A stretch of DNA of 64,000 bases from Desulfosoma sp. (GTDB lineage Bacteria; Desulfobacterota; Syntrophobacteria; Syntrophobacterales; DSM-9756), in the NCBI GenBank assembly GCA_037481875.1, contig JBBFKY010000005.1, positions 62,001-126,000 of the forward strand, read 5' to 3'. The notes beneath the pieces are model-generated. The model saw only the letters and a program-made list of their open reading frames with translations, was not told where the DNA came from and did not search any database. Each line of letters opens with the position of its first letter. Position 1 is the first letter of the stretch. Made by a program: the position numbers and the translations under genes. This document shows, in pieces, positions 18,452 to 27,396 of the stretch.

Positions 18452-19363
18452 ATGTCCTTGAATAATCCTTTGGTTCAAGAGATTTTGGCCTTGAAAAAGG
18501 AAAGAAACGCCATCCTTTTGGCGCACAATTATCAGCCCGGCGTCATTCAGGACATTGCCGACCTTACCGGGGACTCCCTGGAACTGAGTCGCAAAGCTCA
18601 GGAAACGGATGCCGACGTCATCGTTTTTTGCGGGGTGCATTTCATGGCGGAAACAGCCGCCATTCTCAACCCCGAAAAAATTGTTTTGCTCCCTAACCCG
18701 TCAGCCGGCTGTGCCATGGCGGACATGATTACGGCAGAGGATGTACGCCGAATTCGGCAAGAGTTTCCCGAAGTCCCCATTGTGACCTATGTCAATTCAA
18801 CGGCGGAAGTGAAGGCAGAGAGCACGATCTGCTGCACGTCGGCCAATGTCACGCGCGTGGTGGCTTCCTTTTCCCAAGAAAAAGCCTTGTATTTCGTTCC
18901 CGACCAAAATTTGGCTCTTTATGCCGCCCGGTATACCGACAAGACGATCCATTTCTGGAAAGGCTACTGCCCTGTGCATCATCGGTTAACGGCCTCCATG
19001 GTTCAAGAGGCCAAAGCCGCCCACCCGGAGGCGCTCTTTCTCGCGCACCCGGAATGCCGGCCGGAAGTGCTGGATCTGGCCGATGAAATCACAAGCACAT
19101 CAGGCATGTTACGTTATGTTCGCCAAAGTTCTCATGACACCTTTCTCATCGGCACAGAAACGGGTATTTTGCACCCTATGCGGCGGGATAACCCGACCAA
19201 AACCTTTTACCCCGTCTCCTCCCACATGGTATGTCCGGATATGAAAAAAACGTCCCTTGATGACATTCTTCGTAGCCTGAAAACTCTAAGCCCCCAGGTC
19301 CGTGTCCCGGAAGACATTCGTGTGAAAGCCCTGCAGGCCGTCGAACGCATGCTGCTCATTTGA
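18452..19363 (+). CDS. nadA: Quinolinate synthase
   Basis: Condenses iminoaspartate with dihydroxyacetone phosphate to quinolinate in NAD synthesis, using an oxygen-sensitive [4Fe-4S] cluster. 303 residues. The three ligands are C87 (SAGCAMA), C173 (GYCPVHH) and C261 (VCPDM), with the spacing seen in structurally known NadA. The substrate loop LLAHNYQ is at residues 22-28. No nadB or nadC is adjacent. Lies 14 bases after lolA in the operon. Confidence 0.97.
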   Translation: MSLNNPLVQEILALKKERNAILLAHNYQPGVIQDIADLTGDSLELSRKAQETDADVIVFCGVHFMAETAAILNPEKIVLLPNPSAGCAMADMITAEDVRRIRQEFPEVPIVTYVNSTAEVKAESTICCTSANVTRVVASFSQEKALYFVPDQNLALYAARYTDKTIHFWKGYCPVHHRLTASMVQEAKAAHPEALFLAHPECRPEVLDLADEITSTSGMLRYVRQSSHDTFLIGTETGILHPMRRDNPTKTFYPVSSHMVCPDMKKTSLDDILRSLKTLSPQVRVPEDIRVKALQAVERMLLI

Positions 19364-19372
19364 GGTCGGTTC

Positions 19373-20404
19373 ATGGGTGGAAGAACCGAGTCGTATCGGC
19401 CCATTGTTGCCGTTACCATGGGAGATCCTTCCGGGGTAGGGCCGGAAGTGATCGTCAAGGCTCTGCAACACCCATGGGTTCAGGAAAGATGTCTGCCTGT
19501 GATTATCGGGGATGTGACGGCACTTCAAAGGGCCATGGATCTTGTTAGAGCCGAGCTTCCTTTTAAGGTGATTCGCGAAGTTGGTCACATCACCCAAGAC
19601 AAGCAGCCCGAAGATGTTTACATCCTGTGCCGAACGCCACTGTCCATTAGGGACATACCTTACGGCAACCCCTCAGCGGCGGCTTGCCGCGAAACCATCG
19701 GTTTCATTCGTACCGCCGTGCATCTGGCGCTGAACGGCGTCGTGGATGCCGTGGTCACAGGTCCTATTCATAAAGATGTCCTCCAGCGACAGGGATTTTC
19801 CTTTCCCGGGCATACGGAATTTCTTCAGCATCTTACGGGGGCTTCGCACGTAGTCATGATGCTTGCAGGCCCGAAACTGAAGGTGGCTCTAGCCACCATT
19901 CACTGTGCCTTGCGCGATGTTCCAAAACGCATCACACAGGAAAATCTTTTCCACACCCTGGAAGTCCTTACAAGTTCGCTCAAAAGGGATTTCGGTATTG
20001 CATGTCCCAAAGTGGCCGTCTCGGGTCTGAACCCGCACGCAGGAGAAGCGGGTCGGTTCGGGCGCGAGGAACTGGACGTCATCGCTCCAGCGGTGAACCA
20101 GTTTCGCCACTCCCATCCTTCATGCGACGTTTCGGGCCCTTACCCCCCTGACACGGTTTTTTTTCGAGCCTTTCAAGGTGAATTTGATGCGGTCTTGGCC
20201 TTGTACCATGACCAAGGGCTTATCCCTTTGAAACTGGTGCACTTCTACGAAGCCACCAATGTGACCTTGGGGCTTCCCATCGTAAGAACTTCCGTGGATC
20301 ACGGCACGGGGTATGACATCGCCGGAAAAGGCATCGCCCACTGCGGAAGCCTTCTTTATGCCATGCAGACCGCCGTGACCATGGTTCGCCACCGAAAAAG
20401 CTGA
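19373..20404 (+). CDS. pdxA: 4-hydroxythreonine-4-phosphate dehydrogenase
   Basis: NAD-dependent oxidation of 4-phosphohydroxy-L-threonine in the DXP-dependent pyridoxal phosphate pathway; dimeric, metal-dependent. 343 residues. Signatures are TMGDPSGVGPEV (residues 15-26), GPIHKDV, the metal histidine in PGHTEFLQ, GLNPHAGE and YHDQGLIPLK. GAGGT lies six bases before the ATG. Ten bases separate it from nadA. Confidence 0.96.
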   Translation: MGGRTESYRPIVAVTMGDPSGVGPEVIVKALQHPWVQERCLPVIIGDVTALQRAMDLVRAELPFKVIREVGHITQDKQPEDVYILCRTPLSIRDIPYGNPSAAACRETIGFIRTAVHLALNGVVDAVVTGPIHKDVLQRQGFSFPGHTEFLQHLTGASHVVMMLAGPKLKVALATIHCALRDVPKRITQENLFHTLEVLTSSLKRDFGIACPKVAVSGLNPHAGEAGRFGREELDVIAPAVNQFRHSHPSCDVSGPYPPDTVFFRAFQGEFDAVLALYHDQGLIPLKLVHFYEATNVTLGLPIVRTSVDHGTGYDIAGKGIAHCGSLLYAMQTAVTMVRHRKS

Positions 20405-20416
20405 GCGCACCAGAAC

Positions 20417-22978
20417 ATGCAAAAGACCTTCGAAAAGGCATCTCGTGAATGGATTCGCATTCGAGGAGCCCGGCAAAACAATTTGCAAGACCTTGATGTG
20501 GATATTCCCAAACAGGCCTTTGTGGTGGTCACAGGGGTAAGCGGTTCCGGAAAGTCGACGCTCCTTTTCGATGTGCTGCACGCCGAGACGCAACGACGCT
20601 ATTTCAGCACTTTTTTGCCTTCTTCCAGCATGGCTCTTGTGCCTGCCTTTCGGTGGGAAAAGCCTGAGGTGGACTCCATTGAAGGCCTGAGTCCCACCAT
20701 CGCATTGGAGCAGGGCCGTTTTCCCGCTCATCCTCGGTCCACCGTAGGGACCTTCACGGACATTTACGATCTTCTGAGGCTGCTTTTTACAAGACTGGGG
20801 ACACCTACATGCCCTACCTGTCGTCTTCCCATTCGATCCTACACCATTGGGCAGATGGCTGAGCAGCTTTTGCAAAGTCCTGAAGGTTCCCGAGTGATGA
20901 TTCTGGCTCCCTTGGAACCGGTTCCTGAAAGAAAGCTTTCCGGCGTTTTGACTTCTTTGAAAATGGACGGCTTTTTACGCATTCGCTGGGAAAACCAGGT
21001 TTATTCCCTGGATCCCTTGCCGGTTCTTCCTAGGCGTCCTCAGTATTTTCTGGAACTGGTCGTGGATCGTCTGAGCCTGAAACCTGATGCTCTGGGACGC
21101 CTTTCTGGTTCCCTGGAACTGGCCGCACGACACGGCCAAGGCACCGTCAAGGCCTTGCTGGAGACAGGGGAAAGCTTCACTTTTTCCCAGATTCCCGTTT
21201 GCCCTCAGTGTGGCTATCGCGCCGAGGCGCCTTCGATGGCCTTGTTCTCCTTTTTTCATCCGAAAGGGATGTGTCCGCGGTGTGAAGGCACGGGACTAGA
21301 GCGAACCCTAAAAGCCAACAAGAGCTCGAAGCAGGAGGGAGAGGAACAGACTTGGACAGAGGGAATTCCCTGCGCGGCATGTGAGGGTATGCGTCTCAAC
21401 AAGCAGGCCCTCTCGATCATCGTTGGGGAACAATCCATTGGAGCCGTCAATGCCATGACGCTTAAGGAATTGAGTGCCTGGCTTACGCAGCTGGATTTTC
21501 ATTCCCATGAAAAGGAAATCCTGACAAGAATCCGCCAGGAAATTCTCCCTCGACTGAACGCCTTACAAAACCTCGGCCTCGGCTACCTCAGCCTCGACCG
21601 ATCTATGGCCTCCCTTTCTTCCGGCGAAACCCAACGCCTTCGATTGGCTCAGCAGCTGACAGCACCTTTTTCAGGCACCGTCTACATCTTTGACGAGCCC
21701 AGTGTGGGGCTTCATCCCCAGGATAGAAACCGATTGAGGGGGGTGCTTCGAGACCTTCGGCACCTTGGAAACACGGTCCTTGTGGTGGAACACGACCTGG
21801 ATACTTTGCGCAAGGCGGATTATGTTCTCGAATTAGGTCCTGGAGCAGGACCCGCGGGTGGACGTCTCGTTTTTGAAGGCACTCCCGAAGAATTGGTCCA
21901 ATGCGCGCACTCGACCACAGCCCCGTATCTTCGCCGAATTCCCGGAACCGAGGGGCCGCGACCCCTTTCCAGGAAACACTTTTTTCACTTTCTGGAAATT
22001 CACGGCGCTAAGGGGCACAACTTGAAAAACATCAAAGCCCGTTTCCCGCTCAGGGCCCTAACCTGTGTGACGGGGGTTTCCGGGTCGGGAAAGAGTTCTC
22101 TGGTGATCCAAACCCTCTATCCAGCTTTGCTTCGAGCCTTGCGAAAAACCGACGCTCCGTCTTTGCCTTTCGAAAACCTTACGGGTTGGGAGATGATTCA
22201 TCACGTCCATGTCATGGATCAGTCTCCCGTGGGGCGTCTTCCCAAGTCCATTCCCGCTACCTACTGCGGCGTCTTCGATCCGCTGCGTGCCCTTTTTGCC
22301 GGGCTGCCGGAAGCGAAGGCTCGAGGCTATTCGGCAGAAAGATTTTCCTTTAACAATCCAGGTGGGCGCTGTGAGTTCTGTCGAGGGGATGGACGTTTGC
22401 GCGTGGAGATGCTCTTTCTTCCCGATTTTTACGTGACATGCCCCTATTGCGACGGTTCTCGTTACGAACCCAACACTTTGTCCGTTCGATTCAAGGGCCT
22501 GTCCATGGCGGATGTACTGCGATTAACCGTTTCGGAAGCCCTGGATGTGTTTCGACATCTGCCCGCCATCTCCCGAAAACTTTCGGTCCTGGAAGAGGTG
22601 GGGCTCGGTTATCTTCAGCTCGGCCAGCCAAGCTACACGCTTTCCGGAGGCGAATCCCAGCGCATGAAACTGGCCAGGGCACTGGCTCGTTCCTCGGCCA
22701 AGCCATCCCTTTATCTTCTGGATGAACCCACAACAGGGTTGCACCCTCAAGACGTGGAACGCCTTGTCAACCTTCTTCAGCGGCTGGTGTCTAAAGGGCA
22801 TACCGTGATCGTTATTGAACACAATCTTCAATTTGTGCGATCGGCCGACTATCTGTTGGACTTGGGACCCGGAGCCGGGCCTGATGGAGGATGGATCGTA
22901 GCCGAAGGGCCTCTGGAAGAAGTCCTCACCCGCTTCGACACCCCAACCATAAAAGCTTTGCGCGCTTCATCTTTCTAA
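20417..22978 (+). CDS. UvrA-family excinuclease ATPase, shortened
   Basis: ABC-type DNA damage sensor of the UvrA family with two ATPase heads. Walker A GVSGSGKST occurs at residues 40-48 and again near 552-559; ABC signatures are LSSGETQRLRLA and LSGGESQRMKLA; Walker B segments are YIFDEPSVGLHP and YLLDEPTTGLHP. Zinc-type CxxC pairs include CPRCEGTG and CEFCRGDG...CPYCDGSRY. It has 853 residues against about 940 for standard UvrA. Most of the loss is after the first CxxCxG, where the canonical segment leading to the LERRY motif is missing. The N-terminal head also has unusual TFLPSSSM in place of the SxYARQF element. A UvrB-interaction-like region (residues 130-240) seems to be kept. It may be a paralogue or a diverged UvrA; no uvrB is nearby. 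Confidence 0.85.
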   Translation: MQKTFEKASREWIRIRGARQNNLQDLDVDIPKQAFVVVTGVSGSGKSTLLFDVLHAETQRRYFSTFLPSSSMALVPAFRWEKPEVDSIEGLSPTIALEQGRFPAHPRSTVGTFTDIYDLLRLLFTRLGTPTCPTCRLPIRSYTIGQMAEQLLQSPEGSRVMILAPLEPVPERKLSGVLTSLKMDGFLRIRWENQVYSLDPLPVLPRRPQYFLELVVDRLSLKPDALGRLSGSLELAARHGQGTVKALLETGESFTFSQIPVCPQCGYRAEAPSMALFSFFHPKGMCPRCEGTGLERTLKANKSSKQEGEEQTWTEGIPCAACEGMRLNKQALSIIVGEQSIGAVNAMTLKELSAWLTQLDFHSHEKEILTRIRQEILPRLNALQNLGLGYLSLDRSMASLSSGETQRLRLAQQLTAPFSGTVYIFDEPSVGLHPQDRNRLRGVLRDLRHLGNTVLVVEHDLDTLRKADYVLELGPGAGPAGGRLVFEGTPEELVQCAHSTTAPYLRRIPGTEGPRPLSRKHFFHFLEIHGAKGHNLKNIKARFPLRALTCVTGVSGSGKSSLVIQTLYPALLRALRKTDAPSLPFENLTGWEMIHHVHVMDQSPVGRLPKSIPATYCGVFDPLRALFAGLPEAKARGYSAERFSFNNPGGRCEFCRGDGRLRVEMLFLPDFYVTCPYCDGSRYEPNTLSVRFKGLSMADVLRLTVSEALDVFRHLPAISRKLSVLEEVGLGYLQLGQPSYTLSGGESQRMKLARALARSSAKPSLYLLDEPTTGLHPQDVERLVNLLQRLVSKGHTVIVIEHNLQFVRSADYLLDLGPGAGPDGGWIVAEGPLEEVLTRFDTPTIKALRASSF

Positions 22979-23044
22979 GAACCTGGTCCAACAGGCGCGG
23001 CTCGTTTTTCGGGGTCATCCGCTTCATGCCCCCCCTGTTCGGCT

Positions 23045-23063
23045 AAGCGGCACCGCTTTTTTG
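23045..23063 (+). terminator. Terminator after the uvrA-like gene
   Basis: AAGCGG/CCGCTT hairpin with a very small loop, followed by a run of T, 66 bases after the stop. Outer CGGC/GCCG pairs could lengthen the stem. It lies between convergent genes, so it probably ends the long plus-strand operon. Confidence 0.45.
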
Positions 23064-23188
23064 CCGATTTCGCTTCGCTTCTTCCCTAACGGGGATATCC
23101 TTCCGCCACCAACCCTTTGGAGATCCTTGACCCGGCCACATGCCGGTCTATCGGCGAGCGGGCCGCGAGAGCGCTGTGCGTGGTCCTG

Positions 23189-23821
23189 TTAAACACCCGA
23201 GGATAAATGGTAGGCGATACAGTCCAGCTTGATGGTGAAGTCCACGTTTTCCACGTGGCAGCAATCCGGCACCTGGATCTGTACCGGAGCGAAATTGAGG
23301 ATGCCGTTGATCCCTGCAAGAATGAGTTGATTGGCAACACTTTGGGCTGCACTGGCCGGTGTCGCGATGACCCCGATGTGGACGTCCCTTTCCCGCACCA
23401 CTTCTTCCAGTTCGTCCACATGATTCACGATCAGTCCGTTGGGAAGCTTCTTTCCCACCTTCTGAGGATCCACGTCAAAGGCTGCCGTAAAAATGTAGCC
23501 ATGCTTGACAAAATTGCCGTGACGAACCATGGATGAGCCGATGTTGCCCAAACCCACCATGGCCAGATTCCACGTACGGTTGAGCCCTAAAATCTCCTTG
23601 ATTTGATTGACCAGATCCGCCACGTGGTAACCGACGCCTCGAACCCCAAATTCTCCAAAGTAAGCCAGGTCCTTTCGAATCTGCGCAGGATTGACTCCGC
23701 ACTGCTTGGCCAATCGCTCTGAAGAGATCACGTCCACATCTTCTTCAAGAAGCTCTTGTAACGTGCGAACATAAATGGACAGGCGGTTAATGGTCGCCAT
23801 GGGGATTTTGGCAAATTTCAT
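23189..23821 (-). CDS. rex: Redox-sensing transcriptional repressor Rex
   Basis: Repressor that leaves DNA when the NADH/NAD+ ratio is high. 210 residues. An N-terminal winged helix (residues 1-80: INRLSIYVRTLQEL, CGVNPAQIRKDLAYFGEFG) precedes a Rossmann domain with GLGNIGSSM and the GINGILNFAPV segment, then a C-terminal swapped helix. The ATG at 23821 has GAGGGG six bases upstream; the open frame extends further but lacks Rex similarity. In Desulfovibrio Rex controls sat and energy genes. Candidate Rex boxes occur upstream of this gene, at the atp promoter and at sat. Confidence 0.95.
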   Translation of the reverse strand: MKFAKIPMATINRLSIYVRTLQELLEEDVDVISSERLAKQCGVNPAQIRKDLAYFGEFGVRGVGYHVADLVNQIKEILGLNRTWNLAMVGLGNIGSSMVRHGNFVKHGYIFTAAFDVDPQKVGKKLPNGLIVNHVDELEEVVRERDVHIGVIATPASAAQSVANQLILAGINGILNFAPVQIQVPDCCHVENVDFTIKLDCIAYHLSSGV

Positions 23822-23905
23822 CCTCTGCCCCTCATGCAGCCGTTGGTGCCGCGCCGGAACGCGCCTTAAAAGCCCTTGTGCATGCAGCCATGCCACGGAT
23901 CCGTG

Positions 23906-23923
23906 TTGTGCTGCTCTTCACAT
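23906..23923. promoter_or_regulatory. Candidate Rex box upstream of rex
   Basis: TTGTGCTGCTCTTCACAT matches the Rex consensus TTGTGAAnnnnTTCACAA at 11 of 14 fixed positions, with both GTG/CAC cores intact. It lies about 85 bases before the rex ATG, suggesting autoregulation. Confidence 0.5.
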
Positions 23924-24036
23924 GGCCAGGTTTAAAAGAAGGCCAAACCACCCGCTTACGGGGCATGGGGACCGAGGGCGATTTCCCTCGATCCCCACGG
24001 AGATTCAGCCTTCGTCGGAGCGCCTTCGCCTCGTCT

Positions 24037-24408
24037 TTAGTGCGCCAGGCCCACGAAGCCCTGGATGAGCTTGGAGACCGGGTTGGCGTAGATGAGGATG
24101 AGGGCGATGACCAGAGCGTAGATACACAGGGACTCGATCATGGCCAGACCGATCATCATGGTCACCGTGATCTTGCCGGAGGCTTCCGGGTTGCGGGCCA
24201 CACCTTCCACGGAGCTCTTGATGGCCATGCCCTGGCCCAAGCCCGTCCCGAAGGCGGCGATGGCGATCCCGAATCCTGCGGCCACGGCCGAATACATGAA
24301 GAACCGAAGGCCTTCGACCTTTTCGGCCGATCCCGCGTCCGCAGCCATGGCCAACGTGGTCAACCCGAGAACCAACAGCGTCGTGAAGAACCCAACTTTC
24401 CTAGACAT
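24037..24408 (-). CDS. atpE: F1Fo ATP synthase subunit c
   Basis: Rotor-ring subunit of the Fo motor. 123 residues, longer than the usual 75-90 because of a signal-like N-terminal extension (residues 1-22, ending LAMAADAG). Two transmembrane helices follow, with the polar loop ARNPEA (71-76). The ion-carrying acid is E92 (MIESLCIY). Q59 (GLGQG), S93 and Y97 resemble part of the sodium-binding set of Na+-type c-rings, but Leu replaces the usual Ser/Thr after ES, so ion choice cannot be settled. A strong AAGGAGG site precedes the ATG. It follows atpB in the Fo operon, and rex comes next. Confidence 0.95.
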   Translation of the reverse strand: MSRKVGFFTTLLVLGLTTLAMAADAGSAEKVEGLRFFMYSAVAAGFGIAIAAFGTGLGQGMAIKSSVEGVARNPEASGKITVTMMIGLAMIESLCIYALVIALILIYANPVSKLIQGFVGLAH

Positions 24409-24479
24409 CGATACAACCTCCTTGGATTGAGAATTAAGTTTATGCGGCCTTTCCTCCAACCGAAACCGCCTTGGGAAGC

Positions 24480-25202
24480 CTAGTGCGCCTCTTCAATGGC
24501 GCCTGCGAAATACATGGACGACAGCAGACAAAAGATGAACGCCTGCACAAACCCGGTGAAAAGCCCCAAGAACATGATGGGCAGAGGAGCCAGATACAGA
24601 CCCGCAAGGAAGAACAAAATGGCCAGCACCAGCTCTTCACCGAAAATGTTTCCAAAGAGACGGATGGACAGGCTGAGCACGCGCGCCGTATGGCCGATGA
24701 GTTCGATCGGGAAAATCAGAGGGGTCAACCACCAGATGGGACCCATAAAATGTTTGATGTATTTGACGCCGTGAAACCTGATGCCAATGACATGCGTAAA
24801 CGTCACCACGATAAGGGCGCAGGCCGCCGTGGTGTTGATGTTGGCCGTAGGTGCGAAAAAGCCTGGAATCATCCCCATGTAATTGCTCAAGAGAATGAAA
24901 AAGCCCAAAGTGGCGATAAGCGGAAAGGCGAAGCGTCCTTCCTCTCCCGTAATCCCCACCATGAAATCTTCAATCCCTGTGAGGACCATTTCAAAAAAGT
25001 TCTGGCCGCCCGACGGCACCAATTCCAGGCGGCTTACGGCCAGCTTGGCCAGAATGAGCAGCACAGCGGCCACCACCCAGGTGTACACCACATGGGGTAG
25101 AAGCAGCTTTTGCAAAAAGGTGTGAGCTTCATCAGCGCTGTGGACGATGGGAAGTCCCAGCTTCTCCAAAAGAATGCTGAGAAACAAGACCGGATGTTCC
25201 AT
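24480..25202 (-). CDS. atpB: F1Fo ATP synthase subunit a
   Basis: Stator subunit that forms the two ion half-channels against the c-ring. 240 residues, five to six membrane helices. The essential arginine is R181 in [18 protein letters not shown] and the C-terminal [14 protein letters not shown] are typical. Three bases separate it from the upstream atpI-type gene; atpE follows 71 bases later. The remaining ATP synthase genes (b, delta, alpha, gamma, beta, epsilon) are not in this window, which is the usual split in this group. Confidence 0.96.
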   Translation of the reverse strand: MEHPVLFLSILLEKLGLPIVHSADEAHTFLQKLLLPHVVYTWVVAAVLLILAKLAVSRLELVPSGGQNFFEMVLTGIEDFMVGITGEEGRFAFPLIATLGFFILLSNYMGMIPGFFAPTANINTTAACALIVVTFTHVIGIRFHGVKYIKHFMGPIWWLTPLIFPIELIGHTARVLSLSIRLFGNIFGEELVLAILFFLAGLYLAPLPIMFLGLFTGFVQAFIFCLLSSMYFAGAIEEAH

Positions 25203-25205
25203 AAC

Positions 25206-25604
25206 CTACCTCTCTCCCCTCATGACCATTTTCGCCGCTTCGTGTATGGCCACCAACACAATGCTAACCATCACCACCGACAACCCCACAAGGAACGCCG
25301 GCGGATCCACCCATCCTTCATAGAGCACCGTAAAGACCACGAACACGGTGCCAAGGAATCGCAGGTAGTACTTGACAAAGAGCGCCCCTTTGGACGGGGG
25401 TTGCCCGGGGTATCGAAAAGCCCGGCGCATCTGCCACTTCATCACATGAAAACTTGCCGTGACCGTCGCCCCTCCCAGAAGCACTCCCAGAGCTTCCCTT
25501 GCGGAAAACAGGATCGCGGCACTTAGCACGGCAAAAAAGAGAAGAATCACATTCACAAGCTGAATGCGCCGAACCAGCTTATCGTCACTCAGCAGGGTAA
25601 CCAC
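25206..25604 (-). CDS. atpI: ATP synthase subunit I (AtpI-like)
   Basis: 132-residue membrane protein with four hydrophobic helices (about 18-34, 37-53, 83-98, 102-120). Its position directly before atpB and its Arg-rich N-terminus match the ATP synthase I family, thought to assist c-ring assembly or Mg2+ supply. It is not a catalytic part of the enzyme. Seven bases follow the upstream atpZ-like gene. Confidence 0.8.
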   Translation of the reverse strand: MVTLLSDDKLVRRIQLVNVILLFFAVLSAAILFSAREALGVLLGGATVTASFHVMKWQMRRAFRYPGQPPSKGALFVKYYLRFLGTVFVVFTVLYEGWVDPPAFLVGLSVVMVSIVLVAIHEAAKMVMRGER

Positions 25605-25611
25605 GAGCCCC

Positions 25612-25845
25612 TTACGGCCTTCGCTGATCCTCGCGCTGCTGCTTTCGCATGAACCGAACGTAGTTGCGAAAGCCCGCGATGATCCCCATGACCAAAAAAA
25701 TCAGTGTGAGCCATGGGAAAGTTCCAAAACTGGCATCCAGCCAGTACCCGATCGCTACGCCGATGAAAATGGCGAAAGCCACCGAGAATCCCAGGGTGCT
25801 CGCTAAACCCACCTGCTTCAGGTACTTCTTCGTCTCTTCTTTCAT
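25612..25845 (-). CDS. atpZ: AtpZ/AtpI-type small membrane protein
   Basis: 77 residues with two membrane helices (about 12-33 and 40-60) joined by a short loop containing GYWLDASFGTFPW, typical of the AtpZ family (putative F1Fo-ATPase accessory, PF09527-like). First gene of the Fo operon. ATG 25845 is preferred; an in-frame GTG at 25869 lies inside the proposed Rex box. Function is inferred from position and shape. Confidence 0.8.
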   Translation of the reverse strand: MKEETKKYLKQVGLASTLGFSVAFAIFIGVAIGYWLDASFGTFPWLTLIFLVMGIIAGFRNYVRFMRKQQREDQRRP

Positions 25846-25853
25846 CGGCCACT

Positions 25854-25871
25854 TCGTGTAAATTATCACAG
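25854..25871. promoter_or_regulatory. Candidate Rex box at the ATP synthase operon
   Basis: TCGTGTAAATTATCACAG is a near-palindrome with the GTG-N8-CAC core of Rex operators, matching 10 of 14 fixed consensus positions. It starts nine bases before atpZ and overlaps the predicted transcription start of the promoter at 25874-25902, so a bound repressor would block initiation. Confidence 0.5.
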
Positions 25872-25873
25872 AC

Positions 25874-25902
25874 TACCTAGCATAGGGCCCCTACCAAGTC
25901 AA
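25874..25902 (-). promoter_or_regulatory. Candidate promoter of atpZIBE
   Basis: TTGACT (25902-25897), a 17-base spacer, and TAGGTA (25879-25874) on the minus strand. Good -35, poor -10. Transcription would start near 25867. Confidence 0.4.
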
Positions 25903-26031
25903 CGCAATTTTTCCAATCGAGGCTTTCCATGTCCTCGGGGGTCAAGTGTCAAATTTGGATCCTTTTTCCCATAACTTATACATTCAGCCCATGTGCCTGC
26001 ACTCGCCCCGAAAAACGCCTCAAGGCACCCT

Positions 26032-27336
26032 TCAGCGCGCCAACATCTCTTTGACCACCCTTAGTGACTCCAGAGCGGCTTGCGCCGTACGGTGCAGATC
26101 CTCTTCCTCATGGGCGGTGCTCACGAAAAAGCTTTCAAACTGAGACGGCGCCAGGTAGATACCTCGATCCAGCATTTCCCTATAAAAAACCGCGTAAGCG
26201 GCCGTGTCGGATTTTAAAGCCGTGGCAAAATCCGTGACGTCTTCCTGGGTGAAAAAGCCGGTGCCCATGGATCCGATGCGGTTGATGGTCACCGGCACAT
26301 CGGCGATGCGGGCGGCTTCACGAAGCCCCGCCTCCAGGGCTGATGCTTTTTGTTCTAGAGATTCGTAGACCCCCGGTTCCGAGAGCACTTGGAGTGTGGC
26401 GAGGCCGGCGGCCATGGCCAAAGGATTTCCCGACAGAGTTCCAGCCTGGTACACTTGACCCAAAGGAGCCACCTTTTCCATAATGTCCCGTCGGCCCCCG
26501 TAGGCCCCTACGGGAAGGCCGCCCCCGATGATTTTCCCAAGGCAGGTAAGGTCCGGTCGCACCGAGAATCGCTCCTGAGCCCCTCCGGGACCCAGCCTAA
26601 ACCCGGTGATCACCTCATCGAAGATAAGCAGACTGCCGTAAGCGTCACATAAGCGGCGCAGCTCCGGAAGAAAATCTGGTTTTGGAATCACGGTCCCCAT
26701 GTTTCCGGCCACCGGTTCCACGATGATGCATGCGACGGTTTCCCCATGGGCTTGCATGGCAGCTTCCACTGATGCCACATCGTTGTAGGGCAAGGACAAA
26801 GTATGAGCCACCACCTCCGAAGGTACCCCGGGACTTCCGGGAATGCCCAGCGTCGCCAGTCCGGATCCTCCTTTGACCAGAAGGCAATCGCTGTGGCCGT
26901 GATAACAACCGTCAAACTTGATGATTTTCGGCCGTCCCGTATAACCTCGCGCCAATCGAATGGCGCTCATGGTGGCTTCCGTGCCCGAATTCACCATGCG
27001 CACCATGTCCATGGAGGGGACCATGGAGACAACCTTTTCGGCCAATTCCACTTCCAGCCGGCATGGAACACCGTATGAGGTACCCTGGGTTGCCGCAAAA
27101 CGCACGGCCTCAACCACCCGAGGATGCGCATGCCCGATGATCAAAGGTCCCCAGGATCCCACATAGTCGATGTAAATCCGTCCGTCTTCGTCTTCCAATC
27201 GACACCCCGACGCCCTTTTCACAAAGAAGGGAGAAGCCCCCACGGAACGGCAGGACCGCACCGGACTGTTCACCCCTCCAGGAATGACCGCCTGAGCTCG
27301 ACGGAAAAGCTCGTCCGAAATCCTGTTGTGTGCCAT
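26032..27336 (-). CDS. hemL: Glutamate-1-semialdehyde 2,1-aminomutase
   Basis: PLP enzyme that turns glutamate-1-semialdehyde into 5-aminolevulinate, directly after HemA. 434 residues. The PLP lysine is K268 in [26 protein letters not shown] and FDEVITGFR are also present. The ATG at 27336 has AGGGG six bases upstream; an upstream in-frame ATG is less likely. It is not linked to hemA (15 kb away) and sits between the ClC gene and the ATP synthase genes. Confidence 0.97.
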   Translation of the reverse strand: MAHNRISDELFRRAQAVIPGGVNSPVRSCRSVGASPFFVKRASGCRLEDEDGRIYIDYVGSWGPLIIGHAHPRVVEAVRFAATQGTSYGVPCRLEVELAEKVVSMVPSMDMVRMVNSGTEATMSAIRLARGYTGRPKIIKFDGCYHGHSDCLLVKGGSGLATLGIPGSPGVPSEVVAHTLSLPYNDVASVEAAMQAHGETVACIIVEPVAGNMGTVIPKPDFLPELRRLCDAYGSLLIFDEVITGFRLGPGGAQERFSVRPDLTCLGKIIGGGLPVGAYGGRRDIMEKVAPLGQVYQAGTLSGNPLAMAAGLATLQVLSEPGVYESLEQKASALEAGLREAARIADVPVTINRIGSMGTGFFTQEDVTDFATALKSDTAAYAVFYREMLDRGIYLAPSQFESFFVSTAHEEEDLHRTAQAALESLRVVKEMLAR

Positions 27337-27396
27337 ACATACCCCTTCATTTGTAAACTTCACGAATCAAAACCAAAGGTCTTTTAAACCCCGCAC

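Noticed and set aside
27340-27375. Rex-like half-sites upstream of hemL (TTGTAAAC and TTCACGAA)
   Set aside because: The half-sites are spaced 16 rather than 18 bases overall and the palindrome is poor.
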